Positions 51,444 to 59,862 of a DNA stretch of 64,000 nucleotides are shown here, one piece after another. The first letter of the stretch is position 1; each line of letters starts with the position of its first letter. The translations under genes and the position numbers were made by a program. The stretch spans positions 372,001-436,000 of the forward strand of contig NZ_VOXE01000002.1 in NCBI RefSeq assembly GCF_008014695.1, in the 5' to 3' direction. The notes beneath the pieces were generated by a model, which saw nothing but the letters and a program-made list of their open reading frames with translations, did not search any database and was not told where the DNA came from. Source of the DNA: Chryseobacterium sp. (lineage in GTDB: Bacteria; Bacteroidota; Bacteroidia; Flavobacteriales; Weeksellaceae).

Positions 51444-52568
51444 ATGCGTACAACCGTTTTACTATTATCTCTTGGTTTACCGGCCATGTTCCTGCTATGG
51501 ATTTTAGGTAAAAATTATGAATACAGGCTTCCTCCGCAAAGCCTGACCAGTAGTTATTTGAGCAATACTAATCTTGTTATGCCTGCAACGAGAAGCTATA
51601 TCGCGGACGATCTGCCGAATGGATATGACCGGTCAGGTAAGACAGATTATACCGCATTGATCCAAAGAGCAGTTAATGAAAATAAAGTAACTGTATTTCC
51701 CTCTTTTCCTCTTCTCATTAATATGAATGGTCTTACCGTGCCTTCGGATAGGATTCTTATTTTCCAGAAAAATTCTATACTTCTGTTTTCCGGTCCTGCT
51801 ACTGCGAAATATTCGGATATCATCAAAGTTTATAATGCAGAAAATGTACGGATTGTGAATGCAAAAATCCGTGGAAGCAGAAATGAAAAAGCAGAACAGA
51901 GAGGCGAATGGAGTGCGGGGATCTCCATCCTCAATTCGCGCAATATTGTCATAGAGAATCCCCGGATTTATGATACCTTTGGCGACGGTATTTTTATAGG
52001 CTCTGAAGATAACGGCTACAGCGAGAATATTTACATTTCGAATGGGTGGATTGATAATGTGCGTAGGAATGGAATATCAATCACATCTGCCAAAAACGTC
52101 TTCGTAAATCATATACTGATCTCAAATACCCACGGCACGCTCCCTGAATGTGGCGTTGATATCGAACCCAGTGTAGAGGATCACATCATGCAAAATGTAA
52201 ATCTGAATGACGTGTATACTTTTAACAATAGTTCAGGCGGTATTTCAGTCAATATGAATGCACTAGGGGTTAAGGAACGTTCCCGAATCAAGACGGTGAA
52301 TATAAACATCACCCGACACACCGATGACGGTTCAGCATATGCCTTTACTACTTCGCTGAATGATATCAAAGGTTTATATGATGCTCAGGGCTACATCAAT
52401 ATCACTGGAAGCCATTGGCAGAATAACCGAAGTGGCCTATACTGGAAATCGGATAATGAGCAGCGCATTAAGCTTAACTTTAAAAAACTGAAGACTGATA
52501 GCAACGGCAAAACCCAGGAATTGGTTAATTTCCTGAAAAAACAAAAAAATATTGCCGTAAGCAATTAA
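51444..52568 (+). CDS. Right-handed beta-helix (pectate-lyase-like) protein with N-terminal signal anchor
   Basis: Protein of 374 aa with a hydrophobic N-terminus (MRTTVLLLSLGLPAMFLLWI), then a parallel beta-helix: coils marked by VRIVNAKIRGSRNEK, NIVIENPRIYDTFGDGIFIG, NIYISNGWIDNVRRNGISIT and VFVNHILISNTHGT. DDLPNGYDRSGKTDYTALIQ is the usual entry sequence of Pectate_lyase_3-type proteins. It may be a periplasmic lyase or epimerase acting on the nascent polymer. ATG 51444 is chosen over a TTG at 51438. No catalytic residues can be assigned by eye. It lies in an export locus between polymerase and glycosyltransferase genes. Confidence 0.72.
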   Translation: MRTTVLLLSLGLPAMFLLWILGKNYEYRLPPQSLTSSYLSNTNLVMPATRSYIADDLPNGYDRSGKTDYTALIQRAVNENKVTVFPSFPLLINMNGLTVPSDRILIFQKNSILLFSGPATAKYSDIIKVYNAENVRIVNAKIRGSRNEKAEQRGEWSAGISILNSRNIVIENPRIYDTFGDGIFIGSEDNGYSENIYISNGWIDNVRRNGISITSAKNVFVNHILISNTHGTLPECGVDIEPSVEDHIMQNVNLNDVYTFNNSSGGISVNMNALGVKERSRIKTVNINITRHTDDGSAYAFTTSLNDIKGLYDAQGYINITGSHWQNNRSGLYWKSDNEQRIKLNFKKLKTDSNGKTQELVNFLKKQKNIAVSN

Positions 52569-52581
52569 CAGAACAATAAAT

Positions 52582-53454
52582 ATGGAAGTCAGTACCCCGT
52601 TGGTAAGCATAGGCATTCCGGTTTACAATGCCGGCAGATTCATAGCAGATACGCTGAAATCTGTGTTGGACCAAACGTACACAAATTTTGAACTCATTAT
52701 TACAGATGATGGAAGTACTGATGATTCTGTTGCAATTGTGAAGACCTTTGATGACCAACGAATACAGCTGATTTCTGACGGTCTGAATAAGGGAATTTCG
52801 TTCAGGCTAAACCAACAGGTTGCGCAGGCAAAGGGAAAATATTTTGTAAGAATGGACGCGGATGATCTGATGTTCCCTTACCGCCTCGAAAGACAGGTTT
52901 CTTTTCTTGAGCAGCATCCGGAGCTGGATGCTGTAGGCTCTTCCGTTGTTGTTCTGGATGATGATAATCATATTCTGGCGTTCAGAAAAGCCAAGCTTTT
53001 AAGCAACTACAGAGAGCTGTTCAGTACAATATTGTTCAACCATCCCACCGTTACAGGGAAAACGGAATTTTTTAAAAAATATCCCTACTCCGAACATCTG
53101 ACCGGCGTGGAAGATGCGGATGTTTGGCTCAGGAGTTTTCCACAGTCGCGTTTCAGTGTTATCAGTGAACCGCTTCTTTTTTACCGGGATCCACTTGCGT
53201 TCAAACTCAGCACATACCGTTTCCGGCTCCTCCAGAAAAACAGACTGCTGCGCCATCACCCTTATCTGAAATCCCGTTTTTTGCTGAAAACCAAACTCAT
53301 GACGGAAAACTTTCTGAAAATTGCAGTCGCGACCTTTACACATCTGTCCGGGAATGACCGCTGGATGATTTCGCGCCGGAACCAAAACAGTGAACTTCCT
53401 CAACTTGAGGAATGGAGGAACGTGTTAAAAAAAATCACCAATGAGCAGTCCTAA
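52582..53454 (+). CDS. GT2 family glycosyltransferase
   Basis: GT-A inverting glycosyltransferase (290 aa). LVSIGIPVYNAGRFIADTLK opens the fold, ELIITDDGSTDDSVAIV has the nucleotide-binding aspartates, and YFVRMDADDLMFPYRLERQ the metal-binding DxD. A C-terminal extension of about 80 residues is rich in Arg, Leu and Phe (FRLLQKNRLLRHHPYLKSR) and may contact the membrane. It overlaps the next glycosyltransferase by 14 bases. Acceptor and donor are unknown. Confidence 0.88.
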   Translation: MEVSTPLVSIGIPVYNAGRFIADTLKSVLDQTYTNFELIITDDGSTDDSVAIVKTFDDQRIQLISDGLNKGISFRLNQQVAQAKGKYFVRMDADDLMFPYRLERQVSFLEQHPELDAVGSSVVVLDDDNHILAFRKAKLLSNYRELFSTILFNHPTVTGKTEFFKKYPYSEHLTGVEDADVWLRSFPQSRFSVISEPLLFYRDPLAFKLSTYRFRLLQKNRLLRHHPYLKSRFLLKTKLMTENFLKIAVATFTHLSGNDRWMISRRNQNSELPQLEEWRNVLKKITNEQS

Positions 53455-54544
53455 TAAGATTTTACATGTCATTTCCATATCGTTTGTCATCAATCATTTT
53501 TTTGGCAATCAATTTTCGTATTTCAACGGTAAGGGATATCGGTTTTATGTTGCCTGTACCGAAGACGAAAAACTTTTTTCAGAAGCTAAAGCTAAAGGTT
53601 TCACGGCTTTTCCCGTCCCTATTGTAAGAAGTATAAACCTCTGGCAGGACATGCAGTCCGTCTATAAACTCTACCGGTTTATCAGAAAAGAGCGGTTTTA
53701 CGCTGTAATCGCCCATTCTCCGAAAGGTGGTCTCGTGGGAATGCTCGCCTCATTTCTGGCCGGAACTCCCAGGCGGGTTTTTTTCCGGCACGGACTGGTT
53801 TTTGAAACTGCTACCGGATTCAAAAGAACACTACTGGTGGCCATTGAAAAATTTACCGCATTGCTTGCTCATAAAGTGGTAAATGTGAGTTCATCCGTTA
53901 TCGATGAATCCAATAGATTCAGGCTTAACCCTCCATCTAAGAACTTGCTTTTGGGCAGAGGAGCCTGTAACGGAATCGACCTCCATAAATTTAAACCGCG
54001 TACAAAGACCAATCCTAATTTTATTGTGGGTTTTGTAGGACGCCTCAGTATTGACAAGGGAATCGTTGAACTCATTGCTGCCTGGGAGAAATTTGCGGCT
54101 GACCATCCATATGCGGAACTTCATCTCGTAGGTCCGTTTGATGAAAGGGATCCGCTGCCTCAGGAGACAACCGATAAAATCATGCAGCTCAATTCCGTAA
54201 AAAATATGGGCCTTGTGGCAGACACTTCCCACTATTACAGCGAATTGGATGTTTTTATCCTGCCTTCATATCGTGAAGGTTTCGGGATGGTGATCCTGGA
54301 AGCCTCCGCGAGTGGCATTCCCGTGATTACGACGCGCAAAACCGGTTGTGTTGATGCGATCGTAGAAGACTTTACGGGGATTTATACCGAAATTACTCCG
54401 GAGGCCATTCAAATGAGTATGGAATATTATTTTCAGAATCCTGAAGTGCGCAAGCAGCACGGAATGAATGGTATCTCTTTTATAAAGGAATTTTTTACTG
54501 AGGAATTTTTGTTTGATGAGATTGAAAAAAAAGTATTTGCATGA
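53441..54544 (+). CDS. GT4 family glycosyltransferase
   Basis: Retaining GT-B enzyme (367 aa) resembling transferases that act next to QuiNAc/FucNAc in WbpV-WbpL-type loci. Seen: YAVIAHSPKGGLVGMLASFL, RVFFRHGLVFETATGFKRT, the donor domain IVGFVGRLSIDKGIVELI, and the EX7E motif in SYREGFGMVILEASASGIPV (about 270-290). It ends 4 bases inside the next gene (ATGA). It probably adds the second sugar to the lipid-linked acetamido-deoxyhexose made by the two genes that follow; this is inference from the order. Confidence 0.88.
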   Translation: MSSPNKILHVISISFVINHFFGNQFSYFNGKGYRFYVACTEDEKLFSEAKAKGFTAFPVPIVRSINLWQDMQSVYKLYRFIRKERFYAVIAHSPKGGLVGMLASFLAGTPRRVFFRHGLVFETATGFKRTLLVAIEKFTALLAHKVVNVSSSVIDESNRFRLNPPSKNLLLGRGACNGIDLHKFKPRTKTNPNFIVGFVGRLSIDKGIVELIAAWEKFAADHPYAELHLVGPFDERDPLPQETTDKIMQLNSVKNMGLVADTSHYYSELDVFILPSYREGFGMVILEASASGIPVITTRKTGCVDAIVEDFTGIYTEITPEAIQMSMEYYFQNPEVRKQHGMNGISFIKEFFTEEFLFDEIEKKVFA

Positions 54545-55446
54545 AGGTAATTATCACCGGTATTTCCGGTTTCGTGGGCCAGAATCTTTCTGACTGCCTC
54601 ATCAGAAAAAATATAGAGGTTGTGGGCTTGTCCCTTCGAATCCCCGGCTGGGAAGACCGTTTTTCTCAACATGCTGATGCCGTCATTCACCTTGCGGGCA
54701 AAGCCCATGATACTGCGAGTACAGCTGTGGAAGAGGAATATTATAAGGTAAATACCGACCTTACCAGAATACTTTTTGAAGCCTTTTTAAACTCTGATGT
54801 TCGCGATTTTTTTTATTTTTCGTCTGTTAAAGCTGCTGCAGATGAGGTGGAAGGAGTTTTGAATGAAGACCATCCTCCACATCCTGCCACTCCATACGGT
54901 AAATCAAAACTGCTGGCTGAACAGTACCTGTTATCGAAACAGCTGCCGGAAGGTAAACGGCTTTTTATCATCCGCCCGTGTATGATTCACGGTCCCGGCA
55001 ATAAAGGCAATCTCAATCTGCTGTACAAAACCGTTAAGAAAGGAATTCCATGGCCTTTGGCGGCTTTTGGGAATATGCGTTCTTATCTCAGCATCGACAA
55101 TCTTAATTTCCTTATCCACCAAATGCTCACCACGAATCTTCCGTCCGGTATTTACAATTTCGCTGATGATGAGACGCTCTCTACCAACGAGGTGGTTCGG
55201 CTCATGGCTCACGCCGCCGGAAAAAGAGCTGTCTTTTGGAATCTTCCGCAGGGTTTTGTCAGAAGTTTAGGCCGTATTGGCGACACGCTCAATCTTCCTT
55301 TCAATTCCGAACGCCTGCTAAAACTTACGGAGACCTACACCGTTTCGAATGAAAAAATCAAAAAGGCACTCGGAATCATTCAATTACCGGTGTCCGCATC
55401 TGAAGGGCTGGAGAAAACCTTCAAAAATTTCAATAACACTTTATAG
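54541..55446 (+). CDS. WbpV-like UDP-4-keto-6-deoxy-HexNAc reductase (SDR)
   Basis: Extended SDR protein (301 aa) of the WbpV/WreQ-like group, which reduces UDP-4-keto-6-deoxy-GlcNAc to UDP-D-QuiNAc (or its epimer UDP-D-FucNAc). Motifs: ITGISGFVGQNL (5-16), VIHLAGKAHDTAS, FFYFSSVKAAADEV, and HPATPYGKSKLLAEQYL with an intact YxxxK. IRPCMIHGPGNKGNL is typical. Its substrate would be the product of the PglF/WbpM-like dehydratase at 39200. The WbpL-like transferase gene follows after one cupin gene, a pairing known from Pseudomonas O-antigen loci. QuiNAc versus FucNAc is not decided. Confidence 0.83.
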   Translation: MKVIITGISGFVGQNLSDCLIRKNIEVVGLSLRIPGWEDRFSQHADAVIHLAGKAHDTASTAVEEEYYKVNTDLTRILFEAFLNSDVRDFFYFSSVKAAADEVEGVLNEDHPPHPATPYGKSKLLAEQYLLSKQLPEGKRLFIIRPCMIHGPGNKGNLNLLYKTVKKGIPWPLAAFGNMRSYLSIDNLNFLIHQMLTTNLPSGIYNFADDETLSTNEVVRLMAHAAGKRAVFWNLPQGFVRSLGRIGDTLNLPFNSERLLKLTETYTVSNEKIKKALGIIQLPVSASEGLEKTFKNFNNTL

Positions 55447-55473
55447 CAGGATACTTTATAAGGTATATTTTAA

Positions 55474-55481
55474 TATATTTG
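55474..55481 (+). promoter_or_regulatory. Putative -7 element TATATTTG before the cupin gene
   Basis: TATATTTG ends 28 bases before the ATG at 55510, in the 63-base gap after the WbpV-like gene. No TTG stands at the proper distance upstream, so this is a partial match. Confidence 0.4.
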
Positions 55482-55509
55482 AGGTGTATTACAAGAATTA
55501 ATAAAAAAG

Positions 55510-55944
55510 ATGTTTGACCCTCAACTCATCAAAGGAAATGTTTTTACAGACCACCGGGGAAGCGTTCTGTATAATAATCACTTTGACGCTACACCTGTTA
55601 AGAGAATTTATCTCATCGAAAATGAAAGTACGGAGTTTGTCCGGGCATGGCAGGGGCATAAAATTGAACAGAAATGGATGGTTTCGGTTTCCGGAAGATT
55701 CCTGATTTCGTTGGTAAGAATCAATGACTGGGAAAATCCTGATCCAACCACTGAAGTGACGGAATTTATTGCCTGTTCAAATCAGTTAAATGTCATCCAT
55801 ATCCCTGCTGGATTTGCAAACAGTATTCAAGCTCTGGATGATCATTCCAGACTGCTCGTTATGGCAGATCATTTACTTGGTGAAGTGGAGGACGAATACC
55901 GTTTCGACCCGGGATATTTTATAAATCGCACCACGCCTCTTTAA
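55510..55944 (+). CDS. RmlC/WxcM-like cupin (putative sugar epimerase)
   Basis: Small cupin (144 aa) distantly like dTDP-4-dehydrorhamnose 3,5-epimerase. Strands: VFTDHRGSVLYNNHFDATPV, WQGHKIEQKWMVSVSGRFLI, and NVIHIPAGFANSIQALDDH. A histidine sits in the barrel (GHKIEQKW), but the RmlC catalytic Tyr is not evident. Such proteins are common between WbpV- and WbpL-type genes in Bacteroidetes and are labelled sugar epimerases without experimental proof. It probably acts on a nucleotide sugar of locus B. Confidence 0.72.
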   Translation: MFDPQLIKGNVFTDHRGSVLYNNHFDATPVKRIYLIENESTEFVRAWQGHKIEQKWMVSVSGRFLISLVRINDWENPDPTTEVTEFIACSNQLNVIHIPAGFANSIQALDDHSRLLVMADHLLGEVEDEYRFDPGYFINRTTPL

Positions 55945-55956
55945 ACCTCACAATCA

Positions 55957-56964
55957 TTGGAATACTTAATTTCGGCTTTCATCCTCTTTCTCGTGATGCT
56001 GCAGTATTTTAGAATTGCAGACCGGTACAATATTATTGACCGACCCAACAGCCGGAGTGCCCATTCGGAGATCACAATCCGGGGGGGTGGGATTGTTTTC
56101 CCTGTGGCTTTTCTGCTTTTATTTACGAATCTGTTTTTTAACGAAATACTGGTGGCTAACCTTTCGCTTGTAGTTTTTGGAGTGGGATTGTTCATTATCT
56201 GTTCTGTAAGTTTTGCTGATGACTTAGTTGACCTTTCCACCAGGATCAGACTCCTCTTTCAGTTTGCAGCAGTAAGTTTTTTACTCTATTTCCTGAGCGT
56301 ATTTCAGCTTTTTCCAATGTGGCTCCTGCCCGGAGCTTATATTGTAACCATCGGGATCCTGAATGCCTATAATTTTATGGATGGGATTAACGGTATGACC
56401 GGACTATACAGTGTTGTAGTGCTTTTATCACTCTTTTATATCAACCGCAACCTGACTGAGTTTACCATTCCTGAATTCATTATTTATCCCATGATAGCCT
56501 GTGTTGTTTTTCTTTTTTTTAATTTCCGCAGCAAAGCTAAATGTTTTATGGGAGACGTAGGAAGCCTAGGTATTGCATTCTGGGTAACCGCGCTGATTGG
56601 GCTGCTGATGATCAAAACGGGGCAGTTGAAATGGATTCTGTTTTTAAGCATTTATGGAATTGAGGTCATAGCCACCATTGCAGAGCGTTTAAGACTTAGG
56701 GAGAATATTCTGAAAGCGCACCGCCGCCATCTTTACCAACTCATGGCCAACGAGAGAAAAGTTTCCCATTTGGTGGTAAGCGTATTTTATGCGATGGCGC
56801 AGGTCATTGTGAATATTTTGGTTATTTATCTGGAATTGCCGGAATGGCAGATATTTGCAGTAGTACTTATTCCTGCTGCTTCTACTTATTTATTCATTAA
56901 ATATTCGCTGAAAAAAAAATTAAGAACCCGGTCAATCAATGAAAATTCAAGAAACTCCGATTAA
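55957..56964 (+). CDS. WbpL/WecA-like undecaprenyl-phosphate sugar-1-P transferase (initiating enzyme, locus B)
   Basis: Polytopic phospho-sugar transferase of the MraY/WecA family (335 aa, about 10 helices). Seen: YNIIDRPNSRSAHSEITIRG (start of the conserved cytoplasmic segment), FADDLVDLSTRIRLLFQF with the Asp pair, NAYNFMDGINGMTG, FMGDVGSLGIAFWV and HRRHLYQLM. It starts at a TTG (55957); there is no ATG before the first helix. It links a first sugar phosphate, probably QuiNAc or FucNAc from the WbpV-like reductase, to undecaprenyl phosphate. Locus A uses a PglC-like enzyme instead. Confidence 0.9.
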   Translation: MEYLISAFILFLVMLQYFRIADRYNIIDRPNSRSAHSEITIRGGGIVFPVAFLLLFTNLFFNEILVANLSLVVFGVGLFIICSVSFADDLVDLSTRIRLLFQFAAVSFLLYFLSVFQLFPMWLLPGAYIVTIGILNAYNFMDGINGMTGLYSVVVLLSLFYINRNLTEFTIPEFIIYPMIACVVFLFFNFRSKAKCFMGDVGSLGIAFWVTALIGLLMIKTGQLKWILFLSIYGIEVIATIAERLRLRENILKAHRRHLYQLMANERKVSHLVVSVFYAMAQVIVNILVIYLELPEWQIFAVVLIPAASTYLFIKYSLKKKLRTRSINENSRNSD

Positions 56965-57484
56965 AGACTGTTATATTATTCATCCCACCGTTTTTGAGGA
57001 TGAACGCGGTTATTTTTATGAAAAATTTAATGAAAAGACCTTTGAAGTTTTGTCCGGCATGAACGGGCATTTTGTGCAGGACAATATTTCTAAATCAACG
57101 TATGGGGTCCTGCGCGGACTTCACCTTCAAAAAGGGAAACACGCACAGGCCAAACTCGTTTCATGTTTGGAGGGGAAGGTATTTGATGTGGCGGTAGACC
57201 TGCGACAAGATTCGCTTACGTTTGGAAAATGGTACGGTATCGAACTTTCAGGGGAAAATAAATTGCAGTTTTACGTTCCACGCGGTTTCGGTCACGGATT
57301 TTCAGTGCTTTCCGAAACCGCCGTATTCGCCTATAAATGCGATAATTATTATAATAAGGAGTCCGAAGGTGGGGTGTTATGGAATGATCAGGACCTCAAT
57401 ATTGACTGGAAACTTCCTGAAGGTGACATTCTTCTTTCCCAAAAAGACCAGGTGCTGCCAGCTTTATGGGAGAAGGATTATTAA
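56939..57484 (+). CDS. rfbC: dTDP-4-dehydrorhamnose 3,5-epimerase
   Basis: RmlC/RfbC (181 aa, standard length) of dTDP-L-rhamnose synthesis. Seen: PTVFEDERGYFYEKFNEKTF, FVQDNISKSTYGVLRGLHLQ with the catalytic His in RGLH (about 61), FDVAVDLRQDSLTFGKW, FYVPRGFGHGFSVLSE, and the catalytic Tyr region FAYKCDNYYNKESEGG. Start ATG 56939 overlaps the WbpL-like gene by 26 bases. The rfbA, rfbB and rfbD partners are not in the window and must be elsewhere if L-rhamnose is made. It is the last gene of locus B. Confidence 0.93.
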   Translation: MKIQETPIKDCYIIHPTVFEDERGYFYEKFNEKTFEVLSGMNGHFVQDNISKSTYGVLRGLHLQKGKHAQAKLVSCLEGKVFDVAVDLRQDSLTFGKWYGIELSGENKLQFYVPRGFGHGFSVLSETAVFAYKCDNYYNKESEGGVLWNDQDLNIDWKLPEGDILLSQKDQVLPALWEKDY

Positions 57485-57607
57485 AAGGCAAAAGCCAAGA
57501 AGAAAAGTAAAATCATATTGTGAAGGTTTTTCTTTGTGCTCTTTGGGTAAAATTTTGTGTTATTCGTGTCTAGTAAATAAAGAATAACTGCCAAAAATCA
57601 ACGATTT

Positions 57608-57634
57608 AAGAACCTTTCTCAGGTTCTTTTTTTT
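57608..57634 (+). terminator. Rho-independent terminator after locus B
   Basis: AAGAACCT / AGGTTCTT forms an 8-base perfect stem with a TTCTC loop, followed by a run of T to 57634. It lies 124 bases after rfbC and before rimO, marking the end of the locus B transcript. Confidence 0.8.
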
Positions 57635-57639
57635 ATTAG

Positions 57640-57647
57640 TAAATTTG
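57640..57647 (+). promoter_or_regulatory. Putative -7 element TAAATTTG of rimO
   Basis: Matches TAnnTTTG, just after the terminator and 57 bases before the rimO start. No TTG is found about 19 bases upstream because the terminator occupies that place. Confidence 0.45.
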
Positions 57648-57704
57648 CAGCCTGTTATTCAGGGCATCTCCCTTTATCTTTAACCTTAATCTTAACCACA
57701 GTCC

Positions 57705-59009
57705 ATGCGCACGAAATCCACCGGAAAGAAAAAAATTAACATCGTTACACTAGGGTGCTCTAAAAATGTCTACGATTCCGAAGTCCTTATGGGACAGCTT
57801 CATGCGAACGGAAAGGACGTAGTGCACGAAGGCCGCGGCGATATTGTGGTGATCAATACCTGCGGATTCATCGACAATGCAAAGGAAGAGTCCATCAATA
57901 CCATTCTCGATTATGTGGAAGCCAAAAACAGGGGAGAAGTGGAGAAGGTTTTTGTTACCGGCTGCCTTTCGGAACGCTACAAACCCGATTTGATACGTGA
58001 AATCCCGGATGTGGACCAGTATTTCGGGACGCGCGATCTTCCGATTTTATTGAAGCAGTTAGGGGCAGACTATAAGCATGAGCTGATTGGTGAGCGAATG
58101 ACGACTACACCTAAGCATTATGCCTATTTAAAAATTGCCGAGGGTTGCGACAGACCGTGTTCCTTCTGTGCAATTCCGCTCATGAGAGGGAAAAACGTTT
58201 CTACGCCAATCGAAAATCTGGTCATTGAAGCAGAAAAACTCGCCAAAAAAGGGGTAAAAGAGCTCATCCTCATCGCACAGGATCTTACCTATTACGGACT
58301 TGATATCTATAAACAGCGCGCTTTGGGTGATTTATTACTTCGGCTTGTAAAAGTGGAAGGAATTGAGTGGATCCGCCTTCATTATGCATTCCCGACCGGT
58401 TTTCCGGAAGACGTTCTTGAAATCATTAAAAACGAACCGAAAGTCTGTAACTATATTGATATTCCACTGCAGCACATCAATTCAGATATTCTGAAAGCCA
58501 TGAAACGCGGTACTTCCCACGAAAAAACAAACGCCCTACTCGCTAAATTCAGGACTCAGGTTCCGGATATGGCCATCAGAACCACTCTGATTGTCGGTTT
58601 TCCGGGAGAAACGGAGGAGCGCTTTCAGGAAATGAAGGAATGGGTGCGAACGCAGCGTTTCGACCGTTTGGGTTGTTTTACCTATTCGCATGAAGAAAAT
58701 ACGACCGCCTTTGTTCTTGAAGATGATGTCCCTCAGGAAGTAAAAGAAGCCCGGGTCGAAGAAATTATGGAACTGCAGTCGCAGATTTCATGGGAAAAGA
58801 ATCAGGAAAGGATCGGCAAAACCTACCGGTGTATCTTCGACCGCAAAGAAGGAAATTATTTTGTCGGAAGAACTGAATTTGATTCGCCAGATGTCGACAA
58901 CACTGTTCTTGTTTCCGCCGAAAACACTTATCTGTCCATCGGAGATTTTGCCGAGATTAAAATTACGTCTGCAGAAGAGTTTGATTTATATGGTGAAGTG
59001 GTTCAGTAA
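57705..59009 (+). CDS. rimO: Ribosomal protein S12 methylthiotransferase
   Basis: Radical SAM methylthiotransferase (434 aa) that modifies the beta carbon of a conserved aspartate of ribosomal protein S12. Three N-terminal cysteines bind one cluster (TLGCSKNVYDSEVLM, INTCGFIDNAKEES, VTGCLSERY); the radical SAM CxxxCxxC is GCDRPCSFCAIP (Cys 148, 152, 155). RTTLIVGFPGETEE and FTYSHEENTTAF are RimO features distinguishing it from MiaB. The last 65 residues form the TRAM domain (GKTYRCIFDRKEGNYF). A core gene, indicating that the accessory region has ended. It stands alone between two terminators. Confidence 0.96.
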   Translation: MRTKSTGKKKINIVTLGCSKNVYDSEVLMGQLHANGKDVVHEGRGDIVVINTCGFIDNAKEESINTILDYVEAKNRGEVEKVFVTGCLSERYKPDLIREIPDVDQYFGTRDLPILLKQLGADYKHELIGERMTTTPKHYAYLKIAEGCDRPCSFCAIPLMRGKNVSTPIENLVIEAEKLAKKGVKELILIAQDLTYYGLDIYKQRALGDLLLRLVKVEGIEWIRLHYAFPTGFPEDVLEIIKNEPKVCNYIDIPLQHINSDILKAMKRGTSHEKTNALLAKFRTQVPDMAIRTTLIVGFPGETEERFQEMKEWVRTQRFDRLGCFTYSHEENTTAFVLEDDVPQEVKEARVEEIMELQSQISWEKNQERIGKTYRCIFDRKEGNYFVGRTEFDSPDVDNTVLVSAENTYLSIGDFAEIKITSAEEFDLYGEVVQ

Positions 59010-59060
59010 GAACCTTAAAACACATAATGCTAAAATTAAGATCAGCATTTTCTAGCAAAA

Positions 59061-59090
59061 AACTTTCAGATTTCTGAAAGTTTTTATTTT
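59061..59090 (+). terminator. Rho-independent terminator of rimO
   Basis: AACTTTCAG / CTGAAAGTT is a perfect 9-base stem with an ATTT loop followed by TTTATTTT, 51 bases after the rimO stop. Confidence 0.8.
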
Positions 59091-59286
59091 ATGGTAGTCT
59101 TTGATTATCAGAGAGTTTATCGGTGGTATCTGCCTGTTTTAATGCTAACTTAGTTAAAAATATTAACCTTTAGGGCTTGTTTTTAACACTTTTTAACAAA
59201 GCTTGTGAGTTCCCATGAATAGGTTGAAGACATGGGTTGTTAACGTAATTTTAACATTTCATTAAGAAGGTTTAACACCTTGAGTG

Positions 59287-59315
59287 TTGCAAGTAATCAT
59301 TTCGGGATAAATTTG
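59287..59315 (+). promoter_or_regulatory. Promoter TTG-N18-TAAATTTG of the rlpA-like gene
   Basis: TTG at 59287-59289 and TAAATTTG at 59308-59315 are 18 bases apart, 29 bases before the start at 59345. A good match to the Bacteroidetes consensus. Confidence 0.65.
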
Positions 59316-59344
59316 CAGAGTCAAAACCAATTAAAACCTTCAAA

Positions 59345-59716
59345 ATGATGAAAAGACAAATTCTCGTAATCATAATGATGATTTCAACACTTGGTATTTA
59401 TTCTTTCAACAAGTATAATGCCAATGATGCCAAAACAAGTTTTGCATCGTTTTACCACGATAAGTTTAATGGTAAGAAAACTGCAAGCGGAGAAATTTTC
59501 AGTAACTCGAAACTTACCGCAGCAAACAGAACGCTTCCTTTTGGGACCCAGTTAAAAGTCACCAACATCAGAACAGGAAAAAGCGTGATTGTGAGAGTGA
59601 ACGACAGAGGTCCTTTCCATTCATCCAGAGCCTTGGATTTATCCAAAGCAGCGTTCGATTCAATTGGGAATCCTGATAGAGGAACCATGCCGATTGAATA
59701 TGAAATTGTCGATTAA
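59345..59716 (+). CDS. RlpA-like double-psi beta-barrel protein
   Basis: Small exported protein (123 aa) with an N-terminal signal (MKRQILVIIMMISTLGIYSF) and an RlpA-like DPBB domain: FASFYHDKFNGKKTASGEIF, LTAANRTLPFGTQLKVTN, and VNDRGPFHSSRALDLSKAAF with the catalytic-type Asp. RlpA proteins cleave naked peptidoglycan strands at the septum; this one lacks the C-terminal SPOR domain that targets division sites. Septal lysis is therefore not assured; a general cell-wall role is likely. It has its own promoter and terminator. Confidence 0.9.
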   Translation: MMKRQILVIIMMISTLGIYSFNKYNANDAKTSFASFYHDKFNGKKTASGEIFSNSKLTAANRTLPFGTQLKVTNIRTGKSVIVRVNDRGPFHSSRALDLSKAAFDSIGNPDRGTMPIEYEIVD

Positions 59717-59740
59717 CGTTTACGTTATAATCTAAAAAAG

Positions 59741-59767
59741 AAAGCCAATTCGAAAGAATTGGCTTTT
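59741..59767. terminator. Bidirectional terminator between rlpA-like gene and the minus-strand operon
   Basis: AAAGCCAATTC / GAATTGGCTTT with a GAAA loop, an A-run on the left and T-run on the right, so it can end the + strand gene and the - strand operon alike. Confidence 0.78.
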
Positions 59768-59862
59768 CTGTTGATATCAATGAAGTCCTTAAATTTAATA
59801 AGGAACTTGTCTGGAATTTTTCGACCCGTTTTTTTGGTTGATTTGCCATTGTGTTTTTTGTC

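Larger units (their letters stand above)
59010..59344. other. Intergenic region between rimO and rlpA-like gene
   Basis: No gene in 335 bases. It holds the rimO terminator (59061-59090), a TTAAC-rich stretch (about 59150-59280, with TTTTTAACA repeated about 12 bases apart) and the promoter at 59287-59315. Confidence 0.7.
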
